DNA of 64,000 bases. Source: CAVWDI01 sp963753725 (GTDB lineage Bacteria > Chloroflexota > Anaerolineae > Anaerolineales > UBA4823). A program made the position numbers and the translations under genes. This document shows, piece by piece, positions 26,595 to 35,645 of the stretch (the stretch's first letter is position 1; each line of letters starts with the position of its first letter). The notes under the pieces were generated by a model, which saw only the letters and a list, made by a program, of their open reading frames with translations, had not been told where the DNA came from and did no database searches. The stretch spans positions 62,001 to 126,000 of the forward strand of contig CAVWDI010000009.1 of assembly GCA_963753725.1 (NCBI GenBank). Direction: 5' to 3'.

Positions 26595-27726
26595 ATGCTT
26601 AATGAACGCATAAAACCCTGGATTGGATTCAACCTGGTTAAGGGAATCGGTCCCGCACGCTTAAAAACCCTGATTGAACATTTCGGGAGTGTTAGCGCGG
26701 CCTGGGATGCGCCTGTGAATGCGCTTCAGCAAACCAGTCTGGGAGCGAAACTGGTCGATTCTATGGTAGAAGTACGATCAAGCGGCATACTCGATCGTGC
26801 ATGGGAATACCTGCAGCAAAATAAAATCGGCGTCATTACATGGCAGGAGACTGGTTATCCAAGATATTTGATGGAAATCGATCTGCCTCCGCCTGTACTA
26901 TATGTTCGCGGTGAATTGCGCGATGAAGATGATTGGGCGGTTGCTGTTGTCGGCACTCGCCGTGTGACGAGTTATGGTCGTCAGGTCGCAGCAGATGTAG
27001 CCGGGATGTTAGCACGCAATGGTCTGACAGTCGTCAGCGGGCTGGCTCGCGGCGTTGATTCGATCGCTCACCAGAAGTCCCTGGAATCGAATGGACGTAC
27101 ACTGGCTGTGCTGGGCTGCGGGATTGACCGGGCATATCCACCTGAAAACCGCGCCCTGATGGACCAGATACCTGGAAACGGTGCCGTGATCACCGATTAC
27201 CCTCCAGGCACAAAACCAGAGGCGTCCAATTTTCCTGCCCGCAACCGTATCATATCTGGACTCGCCCGGGCGGTGGTTGTTGTTGAAGCTGGTTCCAGAA
27301 GCGGCGCGCTGATTACGGCAAGTTTTGCTGCTGAACAAGGTCGAGAAGTTTTTGCTGTTCCGGGAAATATTTTTTCTCCTTCGAGCAAGGGCACCAATTA
27401 TTTAATCCAACAAGGTGCTCATCCACTGTTAGATCCACAGGATATATTGGAGTTATTAAATCTTGAGATGATCAATGAACAACGATCCGCAAGGACAGCT
27501 TTACCTGAGGATGCAACCGAGGCGCAGCTCTATCAAATTCTTGGTCAGGAAGCTTTGCACGTGGATGAAATTCGGGCGCAGTCGGACCTGCCGATTGAAA
27601 AAGTAACCGCCACGCTTACTTTTAATGGAATTAAAAGGTATCATCCGGCAGGTTGGCGCGATGCACTATGTTGCCGTACACGAAGCCGTCGGTGATTACA
27701 ATATCAAGGGGGGCGATCCGGGATGA
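26595..27726 (+). CDS. dprA: DNA-processing protein DprA (frameshift near end)
   Basis: DprA binds incoming single-stranded DNA and loads RecA during natural transformation. An N-terminal helix-hairpin-helix part (GFNLVKGIGPARLKTLIEHFGS) precedes the Rossmann-like core with AVVGTRRVTSYGRQ, VSGLARGVDSIAHQ, LGCGIDRAYPPEN, FPARNRIISGLA and EAGSRSGALITA. A C-terminal winged-helix region follows. The frame breaks at the TTTT run 27620-27623: with one T removed, TATLT continues as LMELKGIIRQVGAMHYVAV, the usual DprA ending, and stops at 27724-27726. That stop overlaps manC by 4 bases. Corrected length is about 376 residues. Confidence 0.93.
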
Positions 27727-28814
27727 AAGATCATTATTATGCGGTGATCATGGCAGGCGGAGGAGGTACACGCTTGTGGCCGTTATCACGTACAAAGCGC
27801 CCTAAACAGATGCTCAACTTGTTTGGCGATCAATCGCTGTTCCAAACGGCTGTTAGCCGGCTGGAGGGATTATTTTCTAAAGATCATATCATGGTTGTAA
27901 CGATAGCGGACCAGGTCAAGGGATTGAAGGAACAATGCCCCGAAATCCCGGACGAGAATTTTTTGATTGAACCGGTGCCGCGCGGAACAGCAAGTGTGGT
28001 GTGTTATGCAGCCATGGCGCTGGAGAAGCGCGATCCTGAGGCGGTTATGGCGGTACTGACTGCGGATCATTATATCGGGGATGAGCCTGCTTTCCGTTCG
28101 GTTTTGGCTTCCGCACATGATACAGCCAAGGCAGGATATCTGGTTACGCTCGGAATCCAACCAAATTATGCCTCCACAGGATTTGGATACGTACAGATTG
28201 GCGAATCGATTGGGGAATACGGCGGAATTGAAGTATTTCTTGTTGAGCGTTTTAAAGAGAAACCAGATGAAAAACAAGCCCAGGCAATGGTTGCAGATGG
28301 CCAGCATTATTGGAACTCCGGTATGTTTGTATGGAGGGTTGATGTTATAATGCGGGCCTTTAAACAGCAAATGCCTGATTTATGGCGGAGTATCCAGCAA
28401 ATTGGTCATTCGTGGGGTAAAACAAATCAATCCGAAGTCTTACGAAATGTTTGGGATGAACTGGAACCCGAAACAATTGACTATGGGATTATGGAAAGCG
28501 CGCAACAGGTGGCAGTAGTCCCGGCGTTTAATTTGGAGTGGAATGATGTTGGTAGTTGGGATGCCTTATTTGATGTAATGGACAACGATGAGCACGGGAA
28601 TATCTTGATGGGAGGGACGCATCTATTAAACGATACCAGCGGATCATTACTATTTTCGGATCAAAGCGAGCGTATGATTGTGACGATCGGTGTAAAGGAT
28701 TTGATATTGGTAGATATGGGTGATGTTTTAATGGTATGTCATAAAGATCAAGCCCAGAAAGTGCGCCAGGTGGTCGAGCAATTAAAAAAAGAAGGTAATA
28801 AATCACGAGTATAA
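27723..28814 (+). CDS. manC: Mannose-1-phosphate guanylyltransferase
   Basis: The enzyme makes GDP-mannose from mannose-1-phosphate and GTP for cell-surface glycan synthesis. The nucleotidyltransferase signature AGGGGTRLWPLSRTKRPKQM near the N-terminus is diagnostic, followed by EPVPRGTASVVCYAAMALEKRDPEAVMAVLTADH, FKEKPDEKQA, YWNSGMFVW, and EWNDVGSWDALF. The 363 residues cover the transferase domain with a short C-terminal beta-helix; the phosphomannose isomerase domain of the bifunctional enzyme is absent. It is translationally coupled to dprA. Confidence 0.94.
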   Translation: MKDHYYAVIMAGGGGTRLWPLSRTKRPKQMLNLFGDQSLFQTAVSRLEGLFSKDHIMVVTIADQVKGLKEQCPEIPDENFLIEPVPRGTASVVCYAAMALEKRDPEAVMAVLTADHYIGDEPAFRSVLASAHDTAKAGYLVTLGIQPNYASTGFGYVQIGESIGEYGGIEVFLVERFKEKPDEKQAQAMVADGQHYWNSGMFVWRVDVIMRAFKQQMPDLWRSIQQIGHSWGKTNQSEVLRNVWDELEPETIDYGIMESAQQVAVVPAFNLEWNDVGSWDALFDVMDNDEHGNILMGGTHLLNDTSGSLLFSDQSERMIVTIGVKDLILVDMGDVLMVCHKDQAQKVRQVVEQLKKEGNKSRV

Positions 28815-28858
28815 GCGTTCTTTATTGTTAGTTGATAAATTAATTGGAGGAAATACTG

Positions 28859-31186
28859 TTGGAAGCATATTGTGTAAAGTGTAAGAAAAAACGTGATATC
28901 AAAGATGCGCAGGCTGTGTTCACCAAGACCGGCACACCTGCTGTTAGCGGGTTATGCCCGGTCTGTGGAACAAAACTATTCCGGATGGGCCGCACACCGC
29001 AGCACGAAGGTATGGATCCGCCGAAAGTAAAGGCGTCTCGAAAAAGAAAACGATCCGGCAAATTGGTGATCGTCAAATCGCCTGCAAAAGCCAGAACTGT
29101 GAAACAATTCCTGGGAAAAGGCTACAACGTGCAGGCCTCCGTTGGGCATGTGCGAGATTTACTTCGTTCGCAGCTGTCTGTTGATGTAGAACATGAATTT
29201 CAACCAAAGTACAGAGTCCCGAATGAGAAACGATCGGTTGTAAAAGACTTGAAAAAAGCTTCAAAAACCGCAGCCGAAGTCTATTTAGCTACAGACCCGG
29301 ACCGTGAAGGAGAGGCAATCGCCTGGCATTTGTCAGAGGCTGCTGAAATTGATCCTGAAATAACCAAGAGAGTGGTATTTCACGAGATTACCAAACCAGC
29401 CATATCTGAAGCCTTTGATAACTCACGCGAAATCAATATGGATCTGGTCGATGCCCAGCAAGCCAGACGGATATTGGATCGTCTTGTGGGTTACAAACTG
29501 AGCCCCCTGTTGTGGCGCAAAGTACGCGGACGTTTATCAGCAGGCCGTGTGCAATCTGTTGCGCTGCGTTTGATTATCGATCGCGAGCGTGAGATCAACT
29601 CGTTTGTACCGGTTGAGTATTGGAGTATCGAAGCGGAATTCCAGCCAGAAGGGGTAGAAGATACCTTCATCGCTAAACTCGTACGGATTGATGGTGAAGA
29701 GATCGAATTTGGGGAAGAAAACGCTGTCACGCCAGTCGTAACAGATATGCAGGACGCCGCGTATAAAATAAGCAAAATCAAGAAAGGCGAACGTAAACGA
29801 GCCCCATCAGCCCCGTTTACGACTAGCACTTTGCAGCAGGAAGCCTCCCGCCGCCTGGGATTGAACGCCCGCCGGACAATGGCGCTTGCCCAACAGCTTT
29901 ATGAGGGTATAGATGTAGGAGATGGCGGATCTGTTGGATTAATCACTTATATGCGGACCGATTCAACCAATATTTCGAATATTGCCAGGGATGAGGCTCG
30001 CAAATTTATCTTAGATCGATACGGTAAAGAGTTCCTTTCTCAGGAACCGAGAATGTTTAAAACGAAAACTCGCAGGGCACAGGAAGCCCACGAGGCGATC
30101 CGGCCGACTTCCGTTAAACGGGCTCCCGAATTCTTGAAAGGAAATTTAAATCGTGATCAGCTCAGGTTGTACAAGTTGATCTGGCAGCGCTTTGTCGCCT
30201 CTCAGATGGCGTCCGCGTTGTACGATACCCTCGTAGTCGAAGTAAAGGGTTTATCGAAGGGACATGAATATCTACTGCGGGTATCCGGCTCGACGGTGAA
30301 ATTTCAGGGCTTTCGTGAGGTTTATAAAGAATTTCTCAACGGAAAAAATGGGAAAAAGAATGACATAGATGTAAAGATCCCATCCGGATTGAGCGAGGGG
30401 CAGGTGCAGCGTTTGATCCGATTGATCCCTGAACAGCATTTCACACAACCTCCACCGAGATACTCAGAGGCTTCGTTGGTGCGTTTGATGGAGGAATACG
30501 GTATCGGTCGTCCTTCTACTTATGCGCCTATTTTAGCTACGATCCAACAGCGTGGATATGTTGAGCGCAGGGAAAAACGCCTGCATCCCACTGAAATCGG
30601 CTTTGTCGTCAATGACCTGTTGATCGAGAATTTTCCGGATGTCTTGGATGTCAGTTTTACCGCAGATATGGAAGATAATCTGGATAAGATAGCCTCCGGT
30701 GATCTTGACTGGGTGGAGGTGATCAGTGATTTTTATGGACCATTCAGCCGCGACCTTGAAGAAGCGGAAAAGAGAATCCCAAAAATAAATACTGAACCCG
30801 AGAAAATCGGAAGAGATTGTCCAAAATGTGGTCATGAGTTGATCATCCGGTACGGACGATATGGAAAGTTTATCAGCTGCAGCAGCTTTCCAAACTGTCG
30901 TTATACGGAACCCTGGTTAGAAAAAATTGGCGTAACCTGTCCGCTGGATGGCGGTGAAATTGTTATGCGCAAGACACGCAAAGGCAGAACATTCTTCGGG
31001 TGCGCCAACTATCCGGAATGTGATTTTACATCATGGAAGCGGCCGCTGCCCGTTCCCTGTCCAAATTGTGAAGGATTATTGGTCGAATCAAATAAAGAGC
31101 ATGCCCAGTGTACGCAGTGTGAAGAGAAGTTCCATCTCCATGAGTTACCTCAGAAAGAAAAGAGCGGGGAAATCGATACGGCATAG
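28859..31186 (+). CDS. topA: DNA topoisomerase I with N-terminal DUF5679-type Cys domain
   Basis: TopA relaxes negatively supercoiled DNA. Residues 1-45 form an extra small zinc-ribbon-like domain (AYCVKCKKKRDIKDAQ ... GLCPVCGTKLFRMG). The Toprim domain then starts at GKLVIVKSPAKARTVKQFLG, with the metal-binding ATDPDREGEAIAWHL. The catalytic tyrosine lies in GLITYMRTDSTN. The C-terminus carries three cysteine modules (CPKCGHELIIRYGRYG, CPLDGGEIVMRKTRKG, CPNCEGLLVESNKEH). The start is TTG 28859, with GGAGG 8 bases upstream; an earlier in-frame TTG at 28844 is not supported by a binding site. Length is 775 residues. Confidence 0.95.
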   Translation: MEAYCVKCKKKRDIKDAQAVFTKTGTPAVSGLCPVCGTKLFRMGRTPQHEGMDPPKVKASRKRKRSGKLVIVKSPAKARTVKQFLGKGYNVQASVGHVRDLLRSQLSVDVEHEFQPKYRVPNEKRSVVKDLKKASKTAAEVYLATDPDREGEAIAWHLSEAAEIDPEITKRVVFHEITKPAISEAFDNSREINMDLVDAQQARRILDRLVGYKLSPLLWRKVRGRLSAGRVQSVALRLIIDREREINSFVPVEYWSIEAEFQPEGVEDTFIAKLVRIDGEEIEFGEENAVTPVVTDMQDAAYKISKIKKGERKRAPSAPFTTSTLQQEASRRLGLNARRTMALAQQLYEGIDVGDGGSVGLITYMRTDSTNISNIARDEARKFILDRYGKEFLSQEPRMFKTKTRRAQEAHEAIRPTSVKRAPEFLKGNLNRDQLRLYKLIWQRFVASQMASALYDTLVVEVKGLSKGHEYLLRVSGSTVKFQGFREVYKEFLNGKNGKKNDIDVKIPSGLSEGQVQRLIRLIPEQHFTQPPPRYSEASLVRLMEEYGIGRPSTYAPILATIQQRGYVERREKRLHPTEIGFVVNDLLIENFPDVLDVSFTADMEDNLDKIASGDLDWVEVISDFYGPFSRDLEEAEKRIPKINTEPEKIGRDCPKCGHELIIRYGRYGKFISCSSFPNCRYTEPWLEKIGVTCPLDGGEIVMRKTRKGRTFFGCANYPECDFTSWKRPLPVPCPNCEGLLVESNKEHAQCTQCEEKFHLHELPQKEKSGEIDTA

Positions 31187-31222
31187 TACTTGCAGCCATT
31201 ATTTATCGTATCGTAATGAAAA

Positions 31223-31267
31223 TGAAGGCTAATAAATAGATCGTTCCGGCCTTCAAGTATTTTTATT
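31223..31267 (+). terminator. Probable terminator after topA
   Basis: TGAAGGC (31223-31229) pairs exactly with GCCTTCA (31249-31255) across a 19-base loop, followed by AGTATTTTTATT. The loop is long, so strength is uncertain. Confidence 0.5.
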
Positions 31268-31379
31268 AGGATCAATCTTTTATTTGAGAGAGCTTGATTT
31301 CGGCTCAAACGCTCCATCTGGAATAATATCTCCGAGATCAAGTGTCTCATCTTTTTGAACTTCAAAAGGGAGATCGGAG

Positions 31380-32591
31380 ATGGATGCAGTCCGCGAACAA
31401 GCAAAAAATCCTATTGTAGTGGGAGTAGTAGCATTTGTCATTGGGGTGATATTCGGTTTGATCGTATTGGGATGGTGGCTTTGGCCGGTCCAATGGACTG
31501 ATGCTGCTCCAGAAGACCTGGTAGCGGAGGAGCAATCGGAATATCTACGCATGAGCATTGAGGCATATGGATACAGCGGTGATGCTGCCAGAGCTCAAAG
31601 CCGTTATATGAAGTTGGGCGAAGATACTGAGATTGCAATGGAAGGTGTCGTTAGCAATCCGGAGGACATGGATGCTAAACTCCTGGTTGATTTTAATGCC
31701 GCAGTTGATGCGCCTCCTGCAGAATTGATGACAGATGAGCCTGCCGAACCAGGCAGCGTTGAGGAACTCGTCGCTGAAGAACTCGGGCTGGAAGCGGCGT
31801 CGCTTGAGGAAGGGGATGCTGAAGAACCTGCAGCAGAAGTACCATCAGAAGAAGTTCCGGAAGGAGAGGAGCTTGCAGGGGAAGTACCTGAAGAAGAACT
31901 TTTAGCTGAAGACTTCGCGTCTGATTTTGAATCTGAAGATCCCGGATCAAGGAGCTTGTTAGCAAGCATCTGGCCGGTACTTTGTCTGGTCATGATGGTG
32001 TTCGTTGCGGCATTTATAGCATTGTTTATAATCCGCGGCAGGGGCACAAAAGAACCGCAATCTGAATCGCCTCCTGATGTGGAACCCGCATTATCACACG
32101 ATGCACAATCCGATGTCCCCTGGGAAGAATATATAGAGCCGGTCGCGGAAGGTGAACTTGAGCCTCCGTTAGGCCAGTTTATGACCTCATACCAGCATGG
32201 TGATGACATGTACGATGATTCATTCAGTATCAACTCGCCATCCGGGGAATTCTTAGGAGAATGCGGCGTTGGAATCTCGGAGACGGTTGGTGTGGGCGAT
32301 CCCAAGCGGGTAACCGCTTTCGAGGTGTGGTTGTTCGACAAGAACGATATTCAGACGGTTACAAAAGTCTTGATGAGCGCACATGCGTTTGGCGATAGTG
32401 AGCTGCAGCAGCAGTTGGCTGCCAAGGGCGAGCCGATTCTGGTCGAGTTGGGTGGGGAAACGGTGCTGGATACACAGACACTGCAGTTAGTCGCCAGGAT
32501 TGTAGATATTTCTTATGGTGACAGCACGATGCCTGCGGACAGCTTCTTCGAACGATTTATTTTAGAGTTAGAAGTGTCTCAAAAAGTTTGA
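31380..32591 (+). CDS. Two-pass membrane protein with acidic linker, unknown function
   Basis: The family is not recognised, though the architecture resembles Anaerolineae-specific membrane proteins. Residues 14-36 form a hydrophobic helix (VVGVVAFVIGVIFGLIVLGWWLW), then a helical part, then a 100-residue Glu/Ala/Pro-rich linker from the EPAEPGSVEELVAEELG stretch onward. A second helix (SIWPVLCLVMMVFVAAFIALFII) follows, and then a folded C-terminal domain of about 180 residues (YDDSFSINSPSGEFLGECGVGISE, RVTAFEVWLFDKNDIQTVTKVL). The two helices bracket the acidic linker, so it probably sits outside and the C-terminal domain inside, or the reverse. It stands alone between two terminators. Confidence 0.7.
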   Translation: MDAVREQAKNPIVVGVVAFVIGVIFGLIVLGWWLWPVQWTDAAPEDLVAEEQSEYLRMSIEAYGYSGDAARAQSRYMKLGEDTEIAMEGVVSNPEDMDAKLLVDFNAAVDAPPAELMTDEPAEPGSVEELVAEELGLEAASLEEGDAEEPAAEVPSEEVPEGEELAGEVPEEELLAEDFASDFESEDPGSRSLLASIWPVLCLVMMVFVAAFIALFIIRGRGTKEPQSESPPDVEPALSHDAQSDVPWEEYIEPVAEGELEPPLGQFMTSYQHGDDMYDDSFSINSPSGEFLGECGVGISETVGVGDPKRVTAFEVWLFDKNDIQTVTKVLMSAHAFGDSELQQQLAAKGEPILVELGGETVLDTQTLQLVARIVDISYGDSTMPADSFFERFILELEVSQKV

Positions 32592-32612
32592 GAAATAATT
32601 CCCAAAATAATC

Positions 32613-32649
32613 AAAAGGCTGTCTCACTATTAACGAGACAGCCTTTTTT
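32613..32649 (+). terminator. Strong intrinsic terminator
   Basis: AAGGCTGTCTC (32615-32625) pairs perfectly with GAGACAGCCTT (32635-32645) around a 9-base loop, followed by TTTTTT. It separates the membrane-protein gene from convergent greA, and an A-run on the other side lets it act in both directions. Confidence 0.9.
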
Positions 32650-32728
32650 GTTTGGATTATTGAGAGATCATTTACTTTCTATTTCATTTTTCGATCTTCT
32701 GAAGCTGGGATCAATCCCTGGCAAATGC

Positions 32729-33196
32729 CTACTCAATTTTTATTATCTTTAGATTGATATCCCCATTGGGTGTTGTAACCGTGGTGGTATCTCCCTCTTT
32801 CTTTTCCATTATCGCTTTGCCGATTGGGGATTCATACGAGATTTTGTTATTCCTTGAATCTGCCTCTTTTGCGCCCACAATTAAATAAGTTTCTGGGGAG
32901 TATCCTTCTTCCTGAATAGTAACCTGGGAACCGATGTTTACCACGCCCTGGTCACGATGGTTTTCATCAACGATAGTGGCGTTATCAATAACGTACTCAA
33001 GTTCCTGGATTTTTCCTTCAAGGAAAGCCTGGTCTTCTTTTGCTTTATGGTAGTCCGCGTTCTCGGACAGGTCGCCCTGCGAAATTGCATCGCGCAGGCG
33101 TTTCGCCAATTCGTCGCGCTCTGGACCTTTTAATTGGCTTAACTCCGCTTTTATACGAGCTGCGCCTTCTGTTGTAAGTATAGGATGATCATTCAT
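32729..33196 (-). CDS. greA: Transcription elongation factor GreA
   Basis: GreA rescues backtracked RNA polymerase by stimulating transcript cleavage. The N-terminal coiled coil contains GDLSENADYHKAKEDQAFLEGKI, with the two tip acidic residues expected in this loop, and the C-terminal FKBP-like domain has YLIVGAKEADSRNNKISYESPIGKAIMEKKEGD. The start is the ATG at 33196 (MNDHPILTTEGAARI), with GGAG 6 bases upstream. A TTG at 33208 in the same frame is less likely. Length 155 residues is standard. Confidence 0.95.
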   Translation of the reverse strand: MNDHPILTTEGAARIKAELSQLKGPERDELAKRLRDAISQGDLSENADYHKAKEDQAFLEGKIQELEYVIDNATIVDENHRDQGVVNIGSQVTIQEEGYSPETYLIVGAKEADSRNNKISYESPIGKAIMEKKEGDTTTVTTPNGDINLKIIKIE

Positions 33197-33278
33197 AAAT
33201 TGCTCCAAAGAGCGATATTGTACCAGTTATTCATAATATGACGCTTAGTGTTCAGGATCAGGCTATGAAGGGTAGTTT

Positions 33279-34430
33279 TCAGGTTATCACGGATGGGTCG
33301 AATAATTTTCTGTGTTCTTCGATCGCAAAACGATCAGTCATACCGGCCAGATAGTCACATACGGTTCTTTCTAAACCATATTGGTCTATCATTTCCTGGA
33401 TATGCAGCGGCAGCATTTTGGGATCAGACTGGTATGCTTCAAAAAGTTGGCTTATAGTTACTTCAGCCTTATTGGCCATACGCACGACTCGATAATGCCG
33501 GTAAAGTTTGGTATAGAGAAAATCTTTCAATTGGCGATTTCTGCGGTACATGTCGTCACTGAATTGAACGACATTGTGAGCTAATTCCTGGATTTCACTG
33601 GTGGTTTTTATCTTGTTCTCCAAAATGGTATGGTTCGTACTTTCCAGGAGATCGCTTACTTCAAGACCGATCAAGCGCCTGATCATGCGATGACGGTTAA
33701 GTTCGTCGAGTTCATCCCCTCTCCATCCTACGCTTTCGACTAAGATTTCCCATAAAGTAATACCTGCTAACATCTTGGGCGTTATCATTCCAGACCGCAA
33801 TCCATCATCTAAATCATGCGTTGAGTATGCAAGTTCATCGGCCGCATTGGCAATTTGAGCCTCAAGGTGACCTCGCAGCTCTGGATTGTATTCGCTCTTA
33901 TCTGCTATATCGTATTCGGTTTCGTGTTTTACAATGCCCTCTCTAACCTCCCAGGTAAGATTGAGTCCAGCGAAATCTGCGAACCTGCGCTCAAGCAGTG
34001 TAACGATCCTTAAAGATTGTTTGTTATGTTCGAAGCCGCCGCAGTCTTTCATTAAACGGGCCAAAGCGGCTTCACCAGAATGCCCGAATGCTGGGTGGCC
34101 AAGGTCGTGACCAAGGCAGATCGCTTCAACCAGGTCTTCGTTTGCCCCAAGCGCACGAGCGATTGCTCGGCCAATCTGGGCTACTTCCAGGGTATGGGTA
34201 AGCCGGGTGCGGTAGTAGTCGCCTTCATAATTAATGAAGACCTGGGTTTTATATTCCAGCCGGCGGAAGGCGGTCGTATGCAGGATACGGTCACGGTCTC
34301 GCTGGAAAGTTGTACGGTAACGGGGTTCATTTTCGGGGAAGACACGGCCTTTTGTGTCCCGGCTGCGGTATCCGTAAGGAGCCAAAACTTGGGCTTCTAG
34401 CGCTTCTAGTTCTGATCGAGAATAGGTCAT
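33279..34430 (-). CDS. dgt: Deoxyguanosinetriphosphate triphosphohydrolase-like protein
   Basis: This HD-domain enzyme hydrolyses dGTP or other dNTPs to deoxynucleosides and triphosphate. Motifs are FRRLEYKTQVF, the metal-binding histidine in TRLTHTLEVAQIGRAIAR, the HD pair in CLGHDLGHPAFGHSGE, and FEHNKQSLRIVTLLE. The 383 residues match the shorter type 2 dGTPase-like group. It stands alone on the minus strand beside greA, 82 bases from it. Confidence 0.92.
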   Translation of the reverse strand: MTYSRSELEALEAQVLAPYGYRSRDTKGRVFPENEPRYRTTFQRDRDRILHTTAFRRLEYKTQVFINYEGDYYRTRLTHTLEVAQIGRAIARALGANEDLVEAICLGHDLGHPAFGHSGEAALARLMKDCGGFEHNKQSLRIVTLLERRFADFAGLNLTWEVREGIVKHETEYDIADKSEYNPELRGHLEAQIANAADELAYSTHDLDDGLRSGMITPKMLAGITLWEILVESVGWRGDELDELNRHRMIRRLIGLEVSDLLESTNHTILENKIKTTSEIQELAHNVVQFSDDMYRRNRQLKDFLYTKLYRHYRVVRMANKAEVTISQLFEAYQSDPKMLPLHIQEMIDQYGLERTVCDYLAGMTDRFAIEEHRKLFDPSVIT

Positions 34431-34808
34431 AGTTAGTCACTTTCTATAAATCAATGTACGAAATGGATATTGTTTTCCGGTATTGTCCCGAAGTTATTAT
34501 TCTACCAGCAGCTTCAAACATTTTAAGCTTTGAATGATGTTTTTGATAACACAACGGGTAATCTTCTTATAGATAATAATTATTGAAGACCAGCAACACT
34601 GTGAATTCAGCTTCCGAAAGAAAAGAAACCTCAATAAAGTATGTTCAAAAGGATAATTAAGGTATCTGGTTTAGCCGCGTTTCATTAGGATGACGTTAAT
34701 AATGGTGATTCTTTGTGACAAAATGTAATAACTGTTTCTTAATTTCATATTAAAGCAAAAAGTGCTATACTATAGCGAGTTTTTCTGGCTACCAACAAGG
34801 AGTCTGTT
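34431..34808. other. Intergenic region between dgt and the LysM gene
   Basis: This 378-base AT-rich divergent spacer has no coding signal, tRNA or obvious repeat. The only supported element is a plus-strand promoter for the LysM gene at 34743-34771. The dgt promoter should also lie here but is not clear. Confidence 0.6.
34743..34771 (+). promoter_or_regulatory. Promoter of the LysM gene
   Basis: TTTCAT (34743-34748), a 17-base spacer and TATACT (34766-34771) fit a sigma-70 promoter. A leader of about 30 bases follows, with AAGGAG before the ATG. Confidence 0.6.
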
Positions 34809-35444
34809 ATGAAAACTGATCAAAAACAAAATATATACCGAATTTCATTGATATTACTCAGCGTGCTGATGGTGACATCCGTGTTTGCGGCGAGCTTCGT
34901 TCAACCCGCCGCTGCCCAGGCGTGTAAATTTAAACACAAAGTTGAGCCGGGAGAAACAGTATCTTCCATCGCTTTTTTGTATGGCGCAGATTGGAGAGAA
35001 ATCGCGGAGGCCAATAAACTTAAAGAGCCTTACGTACTGCAAGTAGACCAGGTGTTGTGTATTCCTAGCGGTTCAAAGCCGGACGAGGTAGATGAGGAGG
35101 AGGCAAACACCAGTACGACCGGGCCATCGATGGATGTCTTGATTGGTCTATCCTCGATGTTCCTCGAAGTCAGAGGTCTGGCAAAAGAGACCGTATACAA
35201 CCTGCAGATCGGTAATTACCCGGGAGTTTATACGATCAAGATTGACCGGTTTAAGACAAACAACAATGGGTATTACGAGGATTGGTTCATCCTGCCTAAG
35301 TATTACTATCTTCAGAAGGCTAAAATGCAGGTATGCGTCAAGAACGTGTGGACGGATGAGGTGGGTTGTTCGGTATTCGACAATCCGCATTACCAGACTG
35401 GCAGATTTACTTATTCCTCGAACTGTGCTCCCGGCGTGAGATAA
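34809..35444 (+). CDS. Secreted LysM-domain protein
   Basis: The 211-residue protein starts with a signal peptide (SLILLSVLMVTSVFAASFVQPAAAQA). A single LysM module follows at about residues 40-86 (KHKVEPGETVSSIAFLYGADWREIAEANKL), which should bind peptidoglycan or a related glycan. An acidic linker and a beta-rich C-terminal domain of about 100 residues follow (FLEVRGLAKETVYNLQIGNYPGVYTIKI), with four cysteines in the last part. This domain is unassigned. It has its own promoter and terminator, so it is transcribed alone. Confidence 0.85.
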   Translation: MKTDQKQNIYRISLILLSVLMVTSVFAASFVQPAAAQACKFKHKVEPGETVSSIAFLYGADWREIAEANKLKEPYVLQVDQVLCIPSGSKPDEVDEEEANTSTTGPSMDVLIGLSSMFLEVRGLAKETVYNLQIGNYPGVYTIKIDRFKTNNNGYYEDWFILPKYYYLQKAKMQVCVKNVWTDEVGCSVFDNPHYQTGRFTYSSNCAPGVR

Positions 35445-35471
35445 AGAATTTAAATATTTTACACATGATGT

Positions 35472-35504
35472 AAAGGCTGCCTTGATTTCAGGGCAGCCTT
35501 TTTG
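35472..35504 (+). terminator. Intrinsic terminator after the LysM gene
   Basis: AAGGCTGCC pairs with GGGCAGCCTT around a short loop and is followed by TTTTTGC. It shares the GGCTGYC stem with the terminators at 2757 and 32613. Confidence 0.85.
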
Positions 35505-35645
35505 CTTCTATCAGGCGAATAAGGTCTGCGAAATCTTTCAATGACTACTTGTTCATAAGGATGGTAAAATCTAATCCAATTCATTTTCATAGCTATAATT
35601 TAATGAACTTTAAACCAGATCCTAAACAGCCGGCAGTCTGGCCGG

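Noticed and set aside
31604..32341. Minus-strand 245-residue Ser-rich frame opposite the membrane protein
   Set aside because: It is the reverse of the Glu-rich linker; low complexity makes the opposite strand open by chance.
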